From NCBI GenBank assembly GCA_964585635.1, contig CAZPEV010000012.1, forward strand, positions 1-33,651: a DNA stretch of 33,651 nt. The letters are read 5' to 3'. A program made the position numbers and the translations under genes. This stretch comes from CAZPEV01 sp964585635. Its GTDB lineage: Bacteria > Zixibacteria > MSB-5A5 > GN15 > JAAZOE01. The notes under the pieces were generated by a model. That model was not told the origin of the DNA. It saw only the letters and a program-made list of their open reading frames with translations, and searched no databases. This document shows, one piece after another, positions 23,456-31,594 of this stretch; the stretch's first letter is position 1; every line of letters begins with the position of its first letter.

Positions 23456-26419
23456 CTATTTCAACAGGATCATCTTCCGCGTCAGGCTGCCGTCATCGGA
23501 GCGCACGCGGTAGAAGTAGATTCCGCTGGCCGCTGGCCGGCCGGCCCGGTCGGCACCGTCCCAGACAATCCGATGCTCGCCGGACGGTAGATAGCCGTCC
23601 TGCACCGTCCGGACCAGGCGTCCCAGGACGTCGAAGATTTCGACCCGAATCTGGCTGCCATGAGGCAAGGCGAAGGTGATCGTGGTCGCCGGATTAAAGG
23701 GATTGGGATAATTCTGGTGCAGCGCCAGGCGGTCGGGCAGGGGCTGACCCTCAGGCGAATCGATATCGGTGGGCAGATTGTTGTATTTCGACTCCGCCCG
23801 CGCCGCGGCTTCCATAAACTGCGTCCAGGTGCGCCCGCCCAGGACGGCGAAGGCGGCGGTGTCGGACTCCCCCGGGGCAAGATTAAACGGCCCGGTGGCG
23901 GTCACGTGCGAAGCATCATTGACGGCGCTGAGCGTACCTGAGATGAAATTATCCGACAGCGCGGCGTACTTCTTTGCCTCTCGGAAATTGCTGTCGCGGA
24001 TTTCATCGTAGACAAAGATTCGGTGATTGGTCATCCCCTCGGGATTGAGGACCTTTACGCCCCGGAAATCGGCGGAGTCAGTGTAGGTGTAATTGGACCA
24101 GCAGAGATACCCCAGGTTTTCGCCGGGAACGAAGGCGCCGTGGTTTTGCGAATAGACGCGAATATCCCAATCGAGGAAAAGGCCGACCCGAATACCATTG
24201 ATGGCGTCTTCAGAGGGATTGGTCAGAATATATTCCAGTATCACAAATCGATCGTCGGGATCGGCGGCCCAGCCATAGCTTCTCTGGGTAATAGTCAGCC
24301 CGATCGGGTGTTCGGCGTAAGAATCGTTGAAAATGGACGAGGTCTCTTGATCAGCCAGATTTCCCGGAGAGGCGGAAACGATTGACCCGCCGACTGCCAC
24401 GGCGAAATCATTGTCCGGTTCCATGACGATATTGCGGGCGCAGTCGGACACGTGCAGCGAATCGGTCCCGACCAGAAGCGCCCCTTCGTATAGATCATTC
24501 GTGTCACGGTCGAGTTGAAAGCCGTAAAAGCCAAGGGGGATGTAAGAACCGGCCAGGCCGGTGCCGCTCGGCTCCCCATAGAATCCGTACGCGCCATAGT
24601 TGGAAATGGTGAATTTGACCTGCCCCGTGTCATGATGATAATAGGTTCGCCCTCCCTTGACGCCGACCAGAAAATGCAGCCGTTCATGTTTGCAGTATCC
24701 GCCGGAAGCATAGATGTCCAGGTCGACTGAGTAAAAGCGGCCCGGTACGGCAGCCGAATCAAAGGCCAGGTCAAAGGTCGCGCCGCCGGCGGCGGTTCCG
24801 CCATTATCGATATCGCCGAACGATGAGAAGCCGCCCAGTATCGTCAGACCCAAGTCCGGGTTGGAAAGCTGGGCCGTCACATTATGGGCCGTCGTCCCGA
24901 CATTTTTCAACACCGGCTGCAGATTGATGACGTCACCCGGAAGGATATCGGGACGGGCCAGCCCCGCCACCTGAAGCGATGGTTGCGTCAAAAGGTCGAT
25001 CTGGCGCAAAGCCTCCATGATGTCGATGATTCCCCAGCCATAGATATAATCCGGTCCGGGAGTGCCCAAATCAAGAGTCGATTTCAGAAGAGCCGTCTTG
25101 ATCTGATCGACCGTGGCGTCGGGATTTTTCTGCCGCAGGATCGCCACTGCGCCGGCGACATGGGGCGCGGCCATCGAGGTACCGGTGTAATAATTGTACG
25201 AAGCGTCGCCGCCGGCAACCGCCGATCTGATCATCACTCCGGGGGCGGTGACATTCGGCTTGATGGATATCCGGTCGCAGTCGGATGGGCCTAGGGATGA
25301 TCCCGACCAAATTTTGAGATCGTCCGCATATACGGCCCCGACCGCGAAATTCGTGATCGAATCGACGGCCCGGTCGGCCGGGTTGCGGATCGTCATCGTT
25401 CCGCCCTCATTACCGGCGGCAAAAATATTGACGATGCCTAAGGCTTCGACGTTATCGATCACATTCCAGAATATATCTTTACAGCCGATGCCTTGAATTC
25501 CACAGCTATGATTGATGACATCCGGCAGATCGGCGACCGTGTTCGGATCGCCATCCGGATCGGCGGCCCACTGAAACGCCTCGAAAACGGATGTTCCGGG
25601 GACGTCGATCGCGACAGCCGCGATCCAATCGGCGCCGGGGGCGACTCCGATGGTATCGCCGGTAATATCATTATGCCCGACCATGATTCCCATCGTATGG
25701 GTGCCGTGATCAGCATTACTCCCGGCCGTCGTGAAATAATGCGGGAAGGTAGAACTGTCGGTCGGTGAAAACCAGCACTGCTGCCACGGGTACCCCTTGT
25801 TGCCGCGGTAGTTGCCGGCCAGGGCGACATGCGTGCCGCGCACGCCGGTGTCGAAATTGCACACGATCCGGCCATGGCCGTCATACCCGGCCTTCCAGGC
25901 GGAATCGGCTTTGACCGCTTTCAGACCGCCCTCCGCGCCGGCCATACTGAGAGCGGAAACAGGATTTTCCGGCATCGGAATCGAGGTTATAGCGGGGTAC
26001 GATTCTATCTTTTCGATGGCGGGATCGGCCGCCAGGCGGGCGATTTCGCCGGCGGTCAGTTCCGCTTCGACAATATCGGCGATCCAGTAGGCTTTTACTC
26101 TGCGCGCCTGACCTGTCTGCTGCAAGGCACTCAATTGGGTCAGGACCGGTTTCTGCGAACGCCCGGCGGCAGCTTGCAGACGGACGACCCCGGCCCGATA
26201 TCTATCCGCGCGGGTGGCATATTCCTGTTCCAGGGATTTCTTCAGCGCCGTCGGATCATCAACTGATACGGGAACAATGATCACCCGAATGAAGTCGCCG
26301 TTGCTCTTGCCTGCGATTTCCGCCTGCAACTGGTCCGATAGGTATCCTGCCAGGGAAACAGCCGGATTGGATACCAGCCAGAAGAAAAGACCAATCAGGA
26401 TCGTCGCGCGCGTCGCCAT
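23456..26419 (-). CDS. Secreted subtilisin-like serine protease with FlgD-type C-terminal domain
   Basis: This protein has 987 residues. It has a signal peptide (hydrophobic 6-24, AVSLAG cleavage region), a propeptide (about 30-150), then a peptidase S8 domain with Asp190 (NFDTG), His238 (DHGTHTMG), Asn337 (AAGNEG) and Ser415 (GTSMAAPHVAG). A large beta-rich region follows, and the last ~88 residues form a FlgD/T9SS-type domain with NYPNPFNPATTI, SGIYFYRV and a final RKMILLK. In the FCB group such C-terminal domains direct secretion or surface attachment. The ATG at 26419 with GGGAG upstream is preferred to a TTG four codons earlier. It has a sigma-54-like element upstream and appears to be transcribed alone. 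Confidence 0.93.
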   Translation of the reverse strand: MATRATILIGLFFWLVSNPAVSLAGYLSDQLQAEIAGKSNGDFIRVIIVPVSVDDPTALKKSLEQEYATRADRYRAGVVRLQAAAGRSQKPVLTQLSALQQTGQARRVKAYWIADIVEAELTAGEIARLAADPAIEKIESYPAITSIPMPENPVSALSMAGAEGGLKAVKADSAWKAGYDGHGRIVCNFDTGVRGTHVALAGNYRGNKGYPWQQCWFSPTDSSTFPHYFTTAGSNADHGTHTMGIMVGHNDITGDTIGVAPGADWIAAVAIDVPGTSVFEAFQWAADPDGDPNTVADLPDVINHSCGIQGIGCKDIFWNVIDNVEALGIVNIFAAGNEGGTMTIRNPADRAVDSITNFAVGAVYADDLKIWSGSSLGPSDCDRISIKPNVTAPGVMIRSAVAGGDASYNYYTGTSMAAPHVAGAVAILRQKNPDATVDQIKTALLKSTLDLGTPGPDYIYGWGIIDIMEALRQIDLLTQPSLQVAGLARPDILPGDVINLQPVLKNVGTTAHNVTAQLSNPDLGLTILGGFSSFGDIDNGGTAAGGATFDLAFDSAAVPGRFYSVDLDIYASGGYCKHERLHFLVGVKGGRTYYHHDTGQVKFTISNYGAYGFYGEPSGTGLAGSYIPLGFYGFQLDRDTNDLYEGALLVGTDSLHVSDCARNIVMEPDNDFAVAVGGSIVSASPGNLADQETSSIFNDSYAEHPIGLTITQRSYGWAADPDDRFVILEYILTNPSEDAINGIRVGLFLDWDIRVYSQNHGAFVPGENLGYLCWSNYTYTDSADFRGVKVLNPEGMTNHRIFVYDEIRDSNFREAKKYAALSDNFISGTLSAVNDASHVTATGPFNLAPGESDTAAFAVLGGRTWTQFMEAAARAESKYNNLPTDIDSPEGQPLPDRLALHQNYPNPFNPATTITFALPHGSQIRVEIFDVLGRLVRTVQDGYLPSGEHRIVWDGADRAGRPAASGIYFYRVRSDDGSLTRKMILLK

Positions 26420-26456
26420 GCAGACTCCCAATCAGAGACCGTTATGACACCTTCTC

Positions 26457-26474
26457 AAGCGAAAGGCATGCCAA
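26457..26474 (-). promoter_or_regulatory. Sigma-54-like promoter for the subtilase
   Basis: The minus strand reads TTGGCATG (26474-26467), CCTT, then TCGCT (26462-26458). GG and GC are exactly 10 nt apart. Compared with TTGGCACG-N4-TTGCW there is one mismatch in each half. The start would be near 26447, about 28 nt before the ATG, leaving room for the GGGAG ribosome site. No better sigma-70 promoter was found in this gap. Confidence 0.38.
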
Positions 26475-26644
26475 AAAAGGACGCCGGCCCTTGCCCTGTG
26501 TCCCTTGGCGTACAAGTAGATACAAAGATCCGGGCTAAGGCGCAAGAGCGGTATGCAAGAAAAGGGGAGGAAATTGTGAATTCTAGTGCAGGAAACAGCC
26601 GCAAGAGAGCTTATAAGGGCCCGACATTTCCATGGTGTCGGCGA

Positions 26645-27079
26645 TCAAGAAGCCTCCGTTTTTGATTCAACAATCCCCCGGCCAACCAAATATCCGGCCA
26701 CCGCTCCGCTGACGGCATAAATAACCAGGTCCGCCGGAATCTCCAGCAACAGCCAATTGGACAAATTGAGCAGAATCTGCCGCTTGATCACGTACGTCAA
26801 CGATGACGACGCCCAAACCAGCACGCCGGCGGCGATTCCCACCTGCCAGTCGACCAGCGGCCAGACTGATTTTAAAAAGTGCGCCAAGTAGGCGATAACC
26901 AGGCCGGTGATCAAACTCACCATCAGGTAGTAAATCCCGACCAGGCGGGTGGCGTCTCGAACCAGGTCGGGGTTGGCCAGATAGAAACGATCGAAAAAGA
27001 CGTAGGCGGTCATGCCTTGCAGAATATGGCACAGGACGCCGGCCGCCAATCCCGCCCAAATGACCTTTTTCCCCACCAT
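26645..27079 (-). CDS. Small integral membrane protein, function unknown
   Basis: The product is 144 residues with four hydrophobic helices: about 5-22 (IWAGLAAGVLCHILQGM), 45-65 (IYYLMVSLITGLVIAYL), 75-95 (VGIAAGVLVWASSSLTYVI) and 110-130 (PADLVIYAVSGAVAGYLVG). I do not recognise the family; the glycine-rich helices and loop pattern resemble uncharacterised bacterial membrane proteins. The start is uncertain. ATG 27079 (MVGKKVIWAG) gives a natural N-terminus, while ATG 27097 adds six residues; neither has a clear ribosome site. The frame is open further upstream without protein-like sequence. A short hairpin (26621-26641) follows the stop. Confidence 0.78.
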   Translation of the reverse strand: MVGKKVIWAGLAAGVLCHILQGMTAYVFFDRFYLANPDLVRDATRLVGIYYLMVSLITGLVIAYLAHFLKSVWPLVDWQVGIAAGVLVWASSSLTYVIKRQILLNLSNWLLLEIPADLVIYAVSGAVAGYLVGRGIVESKTEAS

Positions 27080-27165
27080 GAAGATTCTGATCGGCATGCC
27101 GGATGGTACCGCATTGCCGGACAAAAGGCAAGCGCCAACCCGGCTCAAGCGCCGCCAAAAAGTGC

Positions 27166-27193
27166 TTTGCCGCACAGGCTCAGGAGGTATATT
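27166..27193 (+). promoter_or_regulatory. Promoter for mntP
   Basis: TTTGCC (27166-27171), 16-nt spacer and TATATT (27188-27193). AAAAAGTGC lies directly upstream, as at two other promoters of this window. Transcription would begin near 27200, giving a leader of only about 26 nt. This leaves no room for a manganese riboswitch. Confidence 0.5.
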
Positions 27194-27225
27194 CCAGCAC
27201 GAATCTGAAATAAAGGGCCGGTCGA

Positions 27226-27789
27226 GTGCACTTGATTGACATCCTCATGATCGCGGTCGGGCTGGCGATGGATGCCTTCGCCGTCGCGATGGCGGTGGGG
27301 TTGCATCTGTCCCGCCGGGGAAAAATGTCGCCCCGCCAGTATTTCCGGCTGTCATTTCATTTTGGCTTGTTTCAGTTCCTCATGCCGGTCATCGGCTGGC
27401 TGGGGGGGATGACGATCCACCGATATATCGCGGCCTTCGATCATTGGCTGGCGTTCGCGCTCCTGACCTATATCGGCGTGAAACTGATCCGCGAGGGGAG
27501 GCGCACCGAGGAATATAAGCGGGACGACCCGACCCGAGGGATGTCGCTGGTGGTGCTGTCGGTGGCGACGTCGATCGATGCTTTGGCCACGGGACTGTCT
27601 TTGGCCATCCTGAGCCAGGGCATCTTCTACCCGGCGATCATCATTGGCATCGTGGCGGCCTTGTTTACTTTGGCCGGGCTGTCTCTGGGAAAAGGCTTCG
27701 GGCAACGCTGGCGTGGCCGGGTGGCGTTGGCAGGAGGGCTGATTCTCATCGGCATCGGCATCAAAATTCTCCTCGAGCACCTGATGTGA
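27226..27789 (+). CDS. mntP: Manganese efflux pump MntP
   Basis: This 187-residue, six-helix inner-membrane protein exports excess Mn2+. It contains both halves of the family signature: GLAMDAFAVAMAVGL (residues 13-27) and the matching ATSIDALATGLSLA in the second repeat, whose acidic residues are needed for transport, followed by GLSLGKGFGQRW. GTG at 27226 has AAAGGG about eight nt upstream and is the best start; TTG at 27232 is possible. It is divergent from the unknown membrane protein. In other bacteria mntP is controlled by MntR or the yybP-ykoY riboswitch; neither is evident here. Confidence 0.93.
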   Translation: MHLIDILMIAVGLAMDAFAVAMAVGLHLSRRGKMSPRQYFRLSFHFGLFQFLMPVIGWLGGMTIHRYIAAFDHWLAFALLTYIGVKLIREGRRTEEYKRDDPTRGMSLVVLSVATSIDALATGLSLAILSQGIFYPAIIIGIVAALFTLAGLSLGKGFGQRWRGRVALAGGLILIGIGIKILLEHLM

Positions 27790-27841
27790 CCAATCCGTTA
27801 CAGCTCAGGCATCAGAGCCAGGGGCGGTCATCCCGGATTGG
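27790..27841 (+). repeat. Inverted repeat directly after mntP
   Basis: CCAATCCG (27790-27797) starts at the base after the mntP stop codon and pairs perfectly with CGGATTGG (27834-27841) around a 36-nt loop. No T-tract follows, so it is not a typical terminator. It could protect the 3' end of the message. Confidence 0.35.
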
Positions 27842-28091
27842 CAACAGCATAAGACAAGGATAATCATTGATTTATGTCAAATATAGTCCACGTCGGCAGG
27901 CTTCGATCCTTTGCTGTGATAAACTCCCGATAACCGGATGCCAAAAGCCACCAAGTATAGAAAACGCGAGTCTGAGGATGATCACGACCAGGCCGGGCGA
28001 TCTTATGATAGATATTGAGATTTTGCATTGTAAGTCAAAGAGTTAGAAGAGCCAAATCAAGAAAGGGGCATATCGTTGGGAGCAAATCTAT

Positions 28092-28108
28092 TGTCCAAAT
28101 TTTGAACA
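28092..28108. promoter_or_regulatory. Near-palindrome, candidate enhancer site for a sigma-54 activator
   Basis: TGTCCAAATTTTGAACA has 7 of 8 symmetric pairs about its centre. It lies about 170 nt upstream of the sigma-54-like element of the PEP-CTERM gene, the usual distance for an enhancer-binding protein. No second copy with the same sequence was found near the other two sigma-54-like elements. Confidence 0.3.
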
Positions 28109-28278
28109 TTTCCGGCCTCATCACAATCGACTAATCCACAATATCTTAACAATATTCGAGAAAAACCACCCGATTTTTTGTCAAGAGGGCCGACATGCGC
28201 AAGACATGATTGGTTGAATCATCGCCGACGGAATCGTCTAATTGTATGACATTCAATGCGTTGCAATATGCTCGAACC

Positions 28279-28295
28279 CTGGCATAACAGTTGCT
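28279..28295 (+). promoter_or_regulatory. Sigma-54-type promoter of the PEP-CTERM gene
   Basis: CTGGCATA-ACAG-TTGCT matches the RpoN consensus YTGGCACG-N4-TTGCW, with GG and GC exactly 10 nt apart and only the last C of TGGCAC changed within the core. The start would be near 28306, about 36 nt before the ATG. PEP-CTERM genes in other bacteria are known to be RpoN-dependent, which supports the call. Confidence 0.62.
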
Positions 28296-28341
28296 TATTA
28301 TTGACGCCAAAGGGCCTTAATACGTTTTCAGGAGTTGGGAT

Positions 28342-29016
28342 ATGAAGTGGAAAATCCTTGGAATTTTGGCTTCGGTTCTTTTCCTGGCCGGTGTCTCCAA
28401 TGCCGGGCTTTTGGGCACATATTATAATCTGCCCTCGACCCATCCGGATATGGAGCGCTGGATCACCGGGGTTGATCCGGGATACGTGGAAAACACGCTG
28501 ACCGGAAGCATGCCGACGCTTACCGCTTACGGCCAGACCCGCGTTCTGCAGTGGGATTGGTGGACTCCGCAGTATTTGGCATTCAGCCGGATCGATTCGG
28601 ATGCCGATCTGAACAGCGCTTTTTCCTCCAGTTGGTTCCCTGTCAATCAGGGGCTGCCGGGTGATCCCCAGGATTTCGCCGTGCATTGGGATGGCAGCTT
28701 CTATGTGAACGCCGACAAATCGTATACCTATCAGATGGGCAGCGATGATGATTCCTGGTTGTTCATCGATGGCCAACTGGTGCTTGACTTGGGCGGTGTC
28801 CACGCGATGTCGTTCAACAATTATACGGTCAATCTTACCGCTGGGACGCACGACATCGATATCTTCTTTGCGGAGCGTCATACAGTTCAATCCGGATTCT
28901 ATCTGAATTTCTTCTCCGACCTGCAGCCGACTACTCCGCCAGTTCCGGAACCGGCCACGCTGATCTTCTTCGGTCTCGGCCTTGTCGGACTTGCGGCGCG
29001 TCGCTTTGTGAAGTAA
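28342..29016 (+). CDS. PEP-CTERM sorted protein with fibro-slime/PA14-like domain
   Basis: This 224-residue exported protein has a signal peptide (about residues 1-21, ending SNA), a middle domain and a PEP-CTERM tail. The middle contains GSDDDSWLFIDGQLVLDLGG and the following H, then SFNNYTVNLTAGTHDIDIFFAERH, which is the core of the fibro-slime/PA14-like carbohydrate-binding fold. The tail is VPEPATL followed by a hydrophobic stretch and a short basic end (ARRFVK). Exosortase would cut this tail and pass the protein to the surface, usually in organisms that make exopolysaccharide. AGGAG lies seven nt before the ATG. It stands alone, with a sigma-54-type promoter before it and a strong hairpin after it. 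Confidence 0.9.
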   Translation: MKWKILGILASVLFLAGVSNAGLLGTYYNLPSTHPDMERWITGVDPGYVENTLTGSMPTLTAYGQTRVLQWDWWTPQYLAFSRIDSDADLNSAFSSSWFPVNQGLPGDPQDFAVHWDGSFYVNADKSYTYQMGSDDDSWLFIDGQLVLDLGGVHAMSFNNYTVNLTAGTHDIDIFFAERHTVQSGFYLNFFSDLQPTTPPVPEPATLIFFGLGLVGLAARRFVK

Positions 29017-29043
29017 GATCGCTGTATCTCCCGTCATGAATTC

Positions 29044-29079
29044 AACGGGCGGCCCTTTCGGCCGCCCGTTCTGATTTCG
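29044..29079 (+). terminator. Intrinsic terminator after the PEP-CTERM gene
   Basis: A perfect 11-bp stem, AACGGGCGGCC (29044-29054) with GGCCGCCCGTT (29060-29070), and a CTTTC loop are followed by the T-rich but interrupted TTCTGATTT. The very stable stem supports termination; the T-tract is weak. Confidence 0.75.
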
Positions 29080-29252
29080 GAACCCTCATCTTGGCCTGCA
29101 ACCTCTTTCACTCCCTCGCTGTCAAATAAGACATGACCCATATCGACCGGCCTTGATCCGGATGTGGCGACGCAACTAAATCGGTCGCCGTCTCGTAAAG
29201 AAAATCGGATGAAAGGCTTGGAGCAGAACAGCCCTAACCTACGGGGAAGACA

Positions 29253-30350
29253 ATGGTAAAGAAGATAATGATCGGCGTAATCCTGGTGGCGGTCGTGGCG
29301 GTGGTGTTGTTTTTCGCCATCAATGGTTCCGCCAAAAAGGATGACGGGCTTAAGACCGTCGCCTGCCAGAAGGGGACGATTATCGACAAAGCCTTGGCGG
29401 TCGGCACCATCGTGCCGAGGCATGAAATCGCGGTCAAATCGAAAATCTCCGGGATCGTCAAGAAGCTGTATGTCGATGTCGGGGAAAGAGTCTCGGTCGA
29501 CGACCCCCTCCGGGACCTCTCGCCCGCCCCCACCCCCCGGGAATATGCCGAGGCCAAGCGGCTGGTGGCAATCAGCGAGGTGGCCTATGAAAAAACCCGC
29601 AAAGAACTGGAGCGGTCGCAGGCGCTTAAAGAGAAAAATCTGATTTCCGAGCAGGAATACGACAACGTCAAAGCCCGCCGCGACGAGGAGAACCTGCGGC
29701 TGAATCTGGCCAAGGAAAAGCTGGCCCTGATTGAAAAGGGGCAGACGAAGATCGCCACGACCGTGGTCGACAACGTCATTAAGTCCTCCTTCGACGGTAT
29801 CGTGCTGGCCCGGTTTGTGGATGTCGGCGACCCGGTTGTTCCCTTGACCAGCTACCAGGCCGGAACCGAATTGATGACGTTGGCCGACATGTCGGACCTG
29901 CTGTTCAAGGGGACGGTCGATGAGATCGACGTCGGCAAGCTGCACATCGGCATGCCGGTGGAATTGAAAGTCGGGGCCTTGCCCAAGGACAAGGTGGCGG
30001 GAAAACTGACCAAGATTTCCCCCAAAGCCCACAAGGAAGAGGGTTCCACCGTATTCGATATTGAAATCGACCTGGATAATCCCGGGCAGACGCAACTGCG
30101 CGCCGGATACTCGGCCAACGCCGACATCATCATCACCAAGAAAGATAGTGTCCTGATCATTCCGGAGCGGCTGATTGAATTCGTCAAGGACACCGCCTAT
30201 GTGGAAATCCAGGACAGCCTGGGCCTGGCCACCAAGATTCCCATCCAGACCGGACTAACCGACGGCATCAACGTGGAAGTCACCGGCGGGCTGGCGGAAG
30301 GGGCCAAGGTGGTCGAGCGGCCGCCCAAGGATATCACGGGAATCTTCTAG
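29253..30350 (+). CDS. MacA/HlyD-type periplasmic adaptor protein
   Basis: This 365-residue adaptor has an N-terminal membrane anchor (residues 5-24), a lipoyl/barrel-sandwich half (IAVKSKISGIVKKLYVDVGERV), an alpha-hairpin rich in Lys, Glu and Arg (about 95-155), the second lipoyl half (IKSSFDGIVLARFVDVGDPV) and a beta-barrel (LLFKGTVDEIDVGKLHIGM). Such proteins link an inner-membrane transporter to an outer-membrane channel. GGGGAAG precedes the ATG. It is the first gene of a four-gene exporter operon, two nt before the first permease. No TolC-like channel gene is present in the window, so that partner would be encoded elsewhere. Confidence 0.9.
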   Translation: MVKKIMIGVILVAVVAVVLFFAINGSAKKDDGLKTVACQKGTIIDKALAVGTIVPRHEIAVKSKISGIVKKLYVDVGERVSVDDPLRDLSPAPTPREYAEAKRLVAISEVAYEKTRKELERSQALKEKNLISEQEYDNVKARRDEENLRLNLAKEKLALIEKGQTKIATTVVDNVIKSSFDGIVLARFVDVGDPVVPLTSYQAGTELMTLADMSDLLFKGTVDEIDVGKLHIGMPVELKVGALPKDKVAGKLTKISPKAHKEEGSTVFDIEIDLDNPGQTQLRAGYSANADIIITKKDSVLIIPERLIEFVKDTAYVEIQDSLGLATKIPIQTGLTDGINVEVTGGLAEGAKVVERPPKDITGIF

Positions 30351-30352
30351 CG

Positions 30353-31588
30353 ATGCTGCCTCTGCTGTCAATCAAGCAGTTCTTCCGCGACATGCGCAGC
30401 CAGAAGGTGCGCACGCTGATGACCATGTTCGGCATCCTCTGGGGCACGGTTTCGATCGTGATTCTCATGGCCTTCGGAACCGGCCTGCAGGAATACCAGG
30501 TTATGCGCTTCAAGGGCCTGGGGGAATCGATCACCATCCTCTGGCCGGGGATCACCTCCAAGCCCTGGCACGGTCTCCCGCGCGGTCGCCGCATCCGCCT
30601 GACCGAGGACGACGTCATCCTCATGAAAAAATCGCTCCCCAGCATCCAGCGCATCTCACCGGAATTCTCGGCCTACAGCGTGATGTTAAGATCGCACCGC
30701 AACAACATGACGGCGCTGGTGGCCGGCGTCTGGCCGGAATTCTCCGAGATGCGCAACCTGATACCGCAGACCGGCGGGCGGTTTATCAACGACAACGATA
30801 TGGCCGAGAAGCGCCGCGCCGTCTTTATCGGCGATGAATTGGGCCTGAAACTATTCCCCGGCGAGGACCCCGTCGGGCAGACGCTGCAATTGAACGGCGT
30901 GCCGTTTGTGGTGGTCGGGGTCATGCAGTCCAAGGCCCAGAATTCCAGCTATGGCGGCCGCGACACCCGCAACGCCTATATCGCCACGACCACCTTTCTG
31001 GGAACGTATAATCGCCGCTATCCGGATGATATCGTCGTGCAATCGCTTGATCCCGACGGGATGAAGCAAACCAAAAGCGATATCTTCCGGTTTGCGGCTT
31101 CGCGATACGAATTCGACCCTCTGGACAGCGAGGCGCTGTCGAATTGGGATACCACCGAGGGGCTGAAGTTCTTCCTGACCTTCTTCGGGGCCTTTCGGAT
31201 ATTTCTGGTCGGAATCGGTTGTCTGACCCTGATTACCGGCGGCATCGGCGTCACCAATATCATGAACGTGGTGCTGGAGGAACGGACCAAGGAAATCGGC
31301 ATCAAGATGGCCCTGGGGGCCAAACCGTCGCTCATTATGGGGCAGTTCATGTTTGAAACCGGTTTGCTGACCGCTCTGGGCGGCCTGCTGGGTCTCGGCT
31401 TTGCCTTAGGCATCATCAAACTTTACGCCGCTGTCAATCCCATCAAGGAGTTGGGCACGCCGACGCTGCACCTTATTCATGCCGTCATGGCCGTCGGCAT
31501 TCTGGGGCTGGTCGCCTTCCTGGCCGGCTTCTTCCCGGCCCGCCGGGCGGCGAAACTGGAACCGGTCAAGGCCCTGAAGCTGTATTGA
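30353..31588 (+). CDS. FtsX-like ABC transporter permease (MacB-type), first copy
   Basis: This 411-residue protein has one helix near the N-terminus (TLMTMFGILWGTVSIVILMAFG), a large periplasmic MacB_PCD domain (about 45-270) and three helices at the C-terminal FtsX domain, with the coupling segment GVTNIMNVVLEERTKEIGIKMALGA, typical of MacB. It ends in PVKALKLY, the family's usual end. It lacks an ATPase domain, which is encoded separately as the last gene of the operon. It is a clear paralogue of the next gene. Confidence 0.92.
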   Translation: MLPLLSIKQFFRDMRSQKVRTLMTMFGILWGTVSIVILMAFGTGLQEYQVMRFKGLGESITILWPGITSKPWHGLPRGRRIRLTEDDVILMKKSLPSIQRISPEFSAYSVMLRSHRNNMTALVAGVWPEFSEMRNLIPQTGGRFINDNDMAEKRRAVFIGDELGLKLFPGEDPVGQTLQLNGVPFVVVGVMQSKAQNSSYGGRDTRNAYIATTTFLGTYNRRYPDDIVVQSLDPDGMKQTKSDIFRFAASRYEFDPLDSEALSNWDTTEGLKFFLTFFGAFRIFLVGIGCLTLITGGIGVTNIMNVVLEERTKEIGIKMALGAKPSLIMGQFMFETGLLTALGGLLGLGFALGIIKLYAAVNPIKELGTPTLHLIHAVMAVGILGLVAFLAGFFPARRAAKLEPVKALKLY

Positions 31589-31594
31589 GGCGTC

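Larger units (their letters stand above)
27790..28341. other. 552-nt intergenic region upstream of the PEP-CTERM gene
   Basis: This is the longest gene-free stretch and is clearly more A-T rich than the genes around it. It contains the mntP 3' inverted repeat, a 17-bp near-palindrome (28092-28108), a smaller dyad TGATT-GGTTG-AATCA (28207-28221) and a sigma-54-like promoter (28279-28295). No convincing open frame, tRNA or known RNA family was seen. It looks like a long control region for the PEP-CTERM gene. Confidence 0.6.

Noticed and set aside
26432..26665. Plus-strand frame of 73 codons opposite the subtilase promoter region
   Set aside because: It lacks protein-like composition and overlaps the proposed control region.
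27080..27225. yybP-ykoY manganese riboswitch before mntP
   Set aside because: The predicted leader is only about 26 nt long, too short for the aptamer.
28265..28290. tRNA-like T-loop (minus strand GGGTTCGAGC)
   Set aside because: Flanking bases do not form the T stem, and no acceptor or anticodon stem can be drawn.
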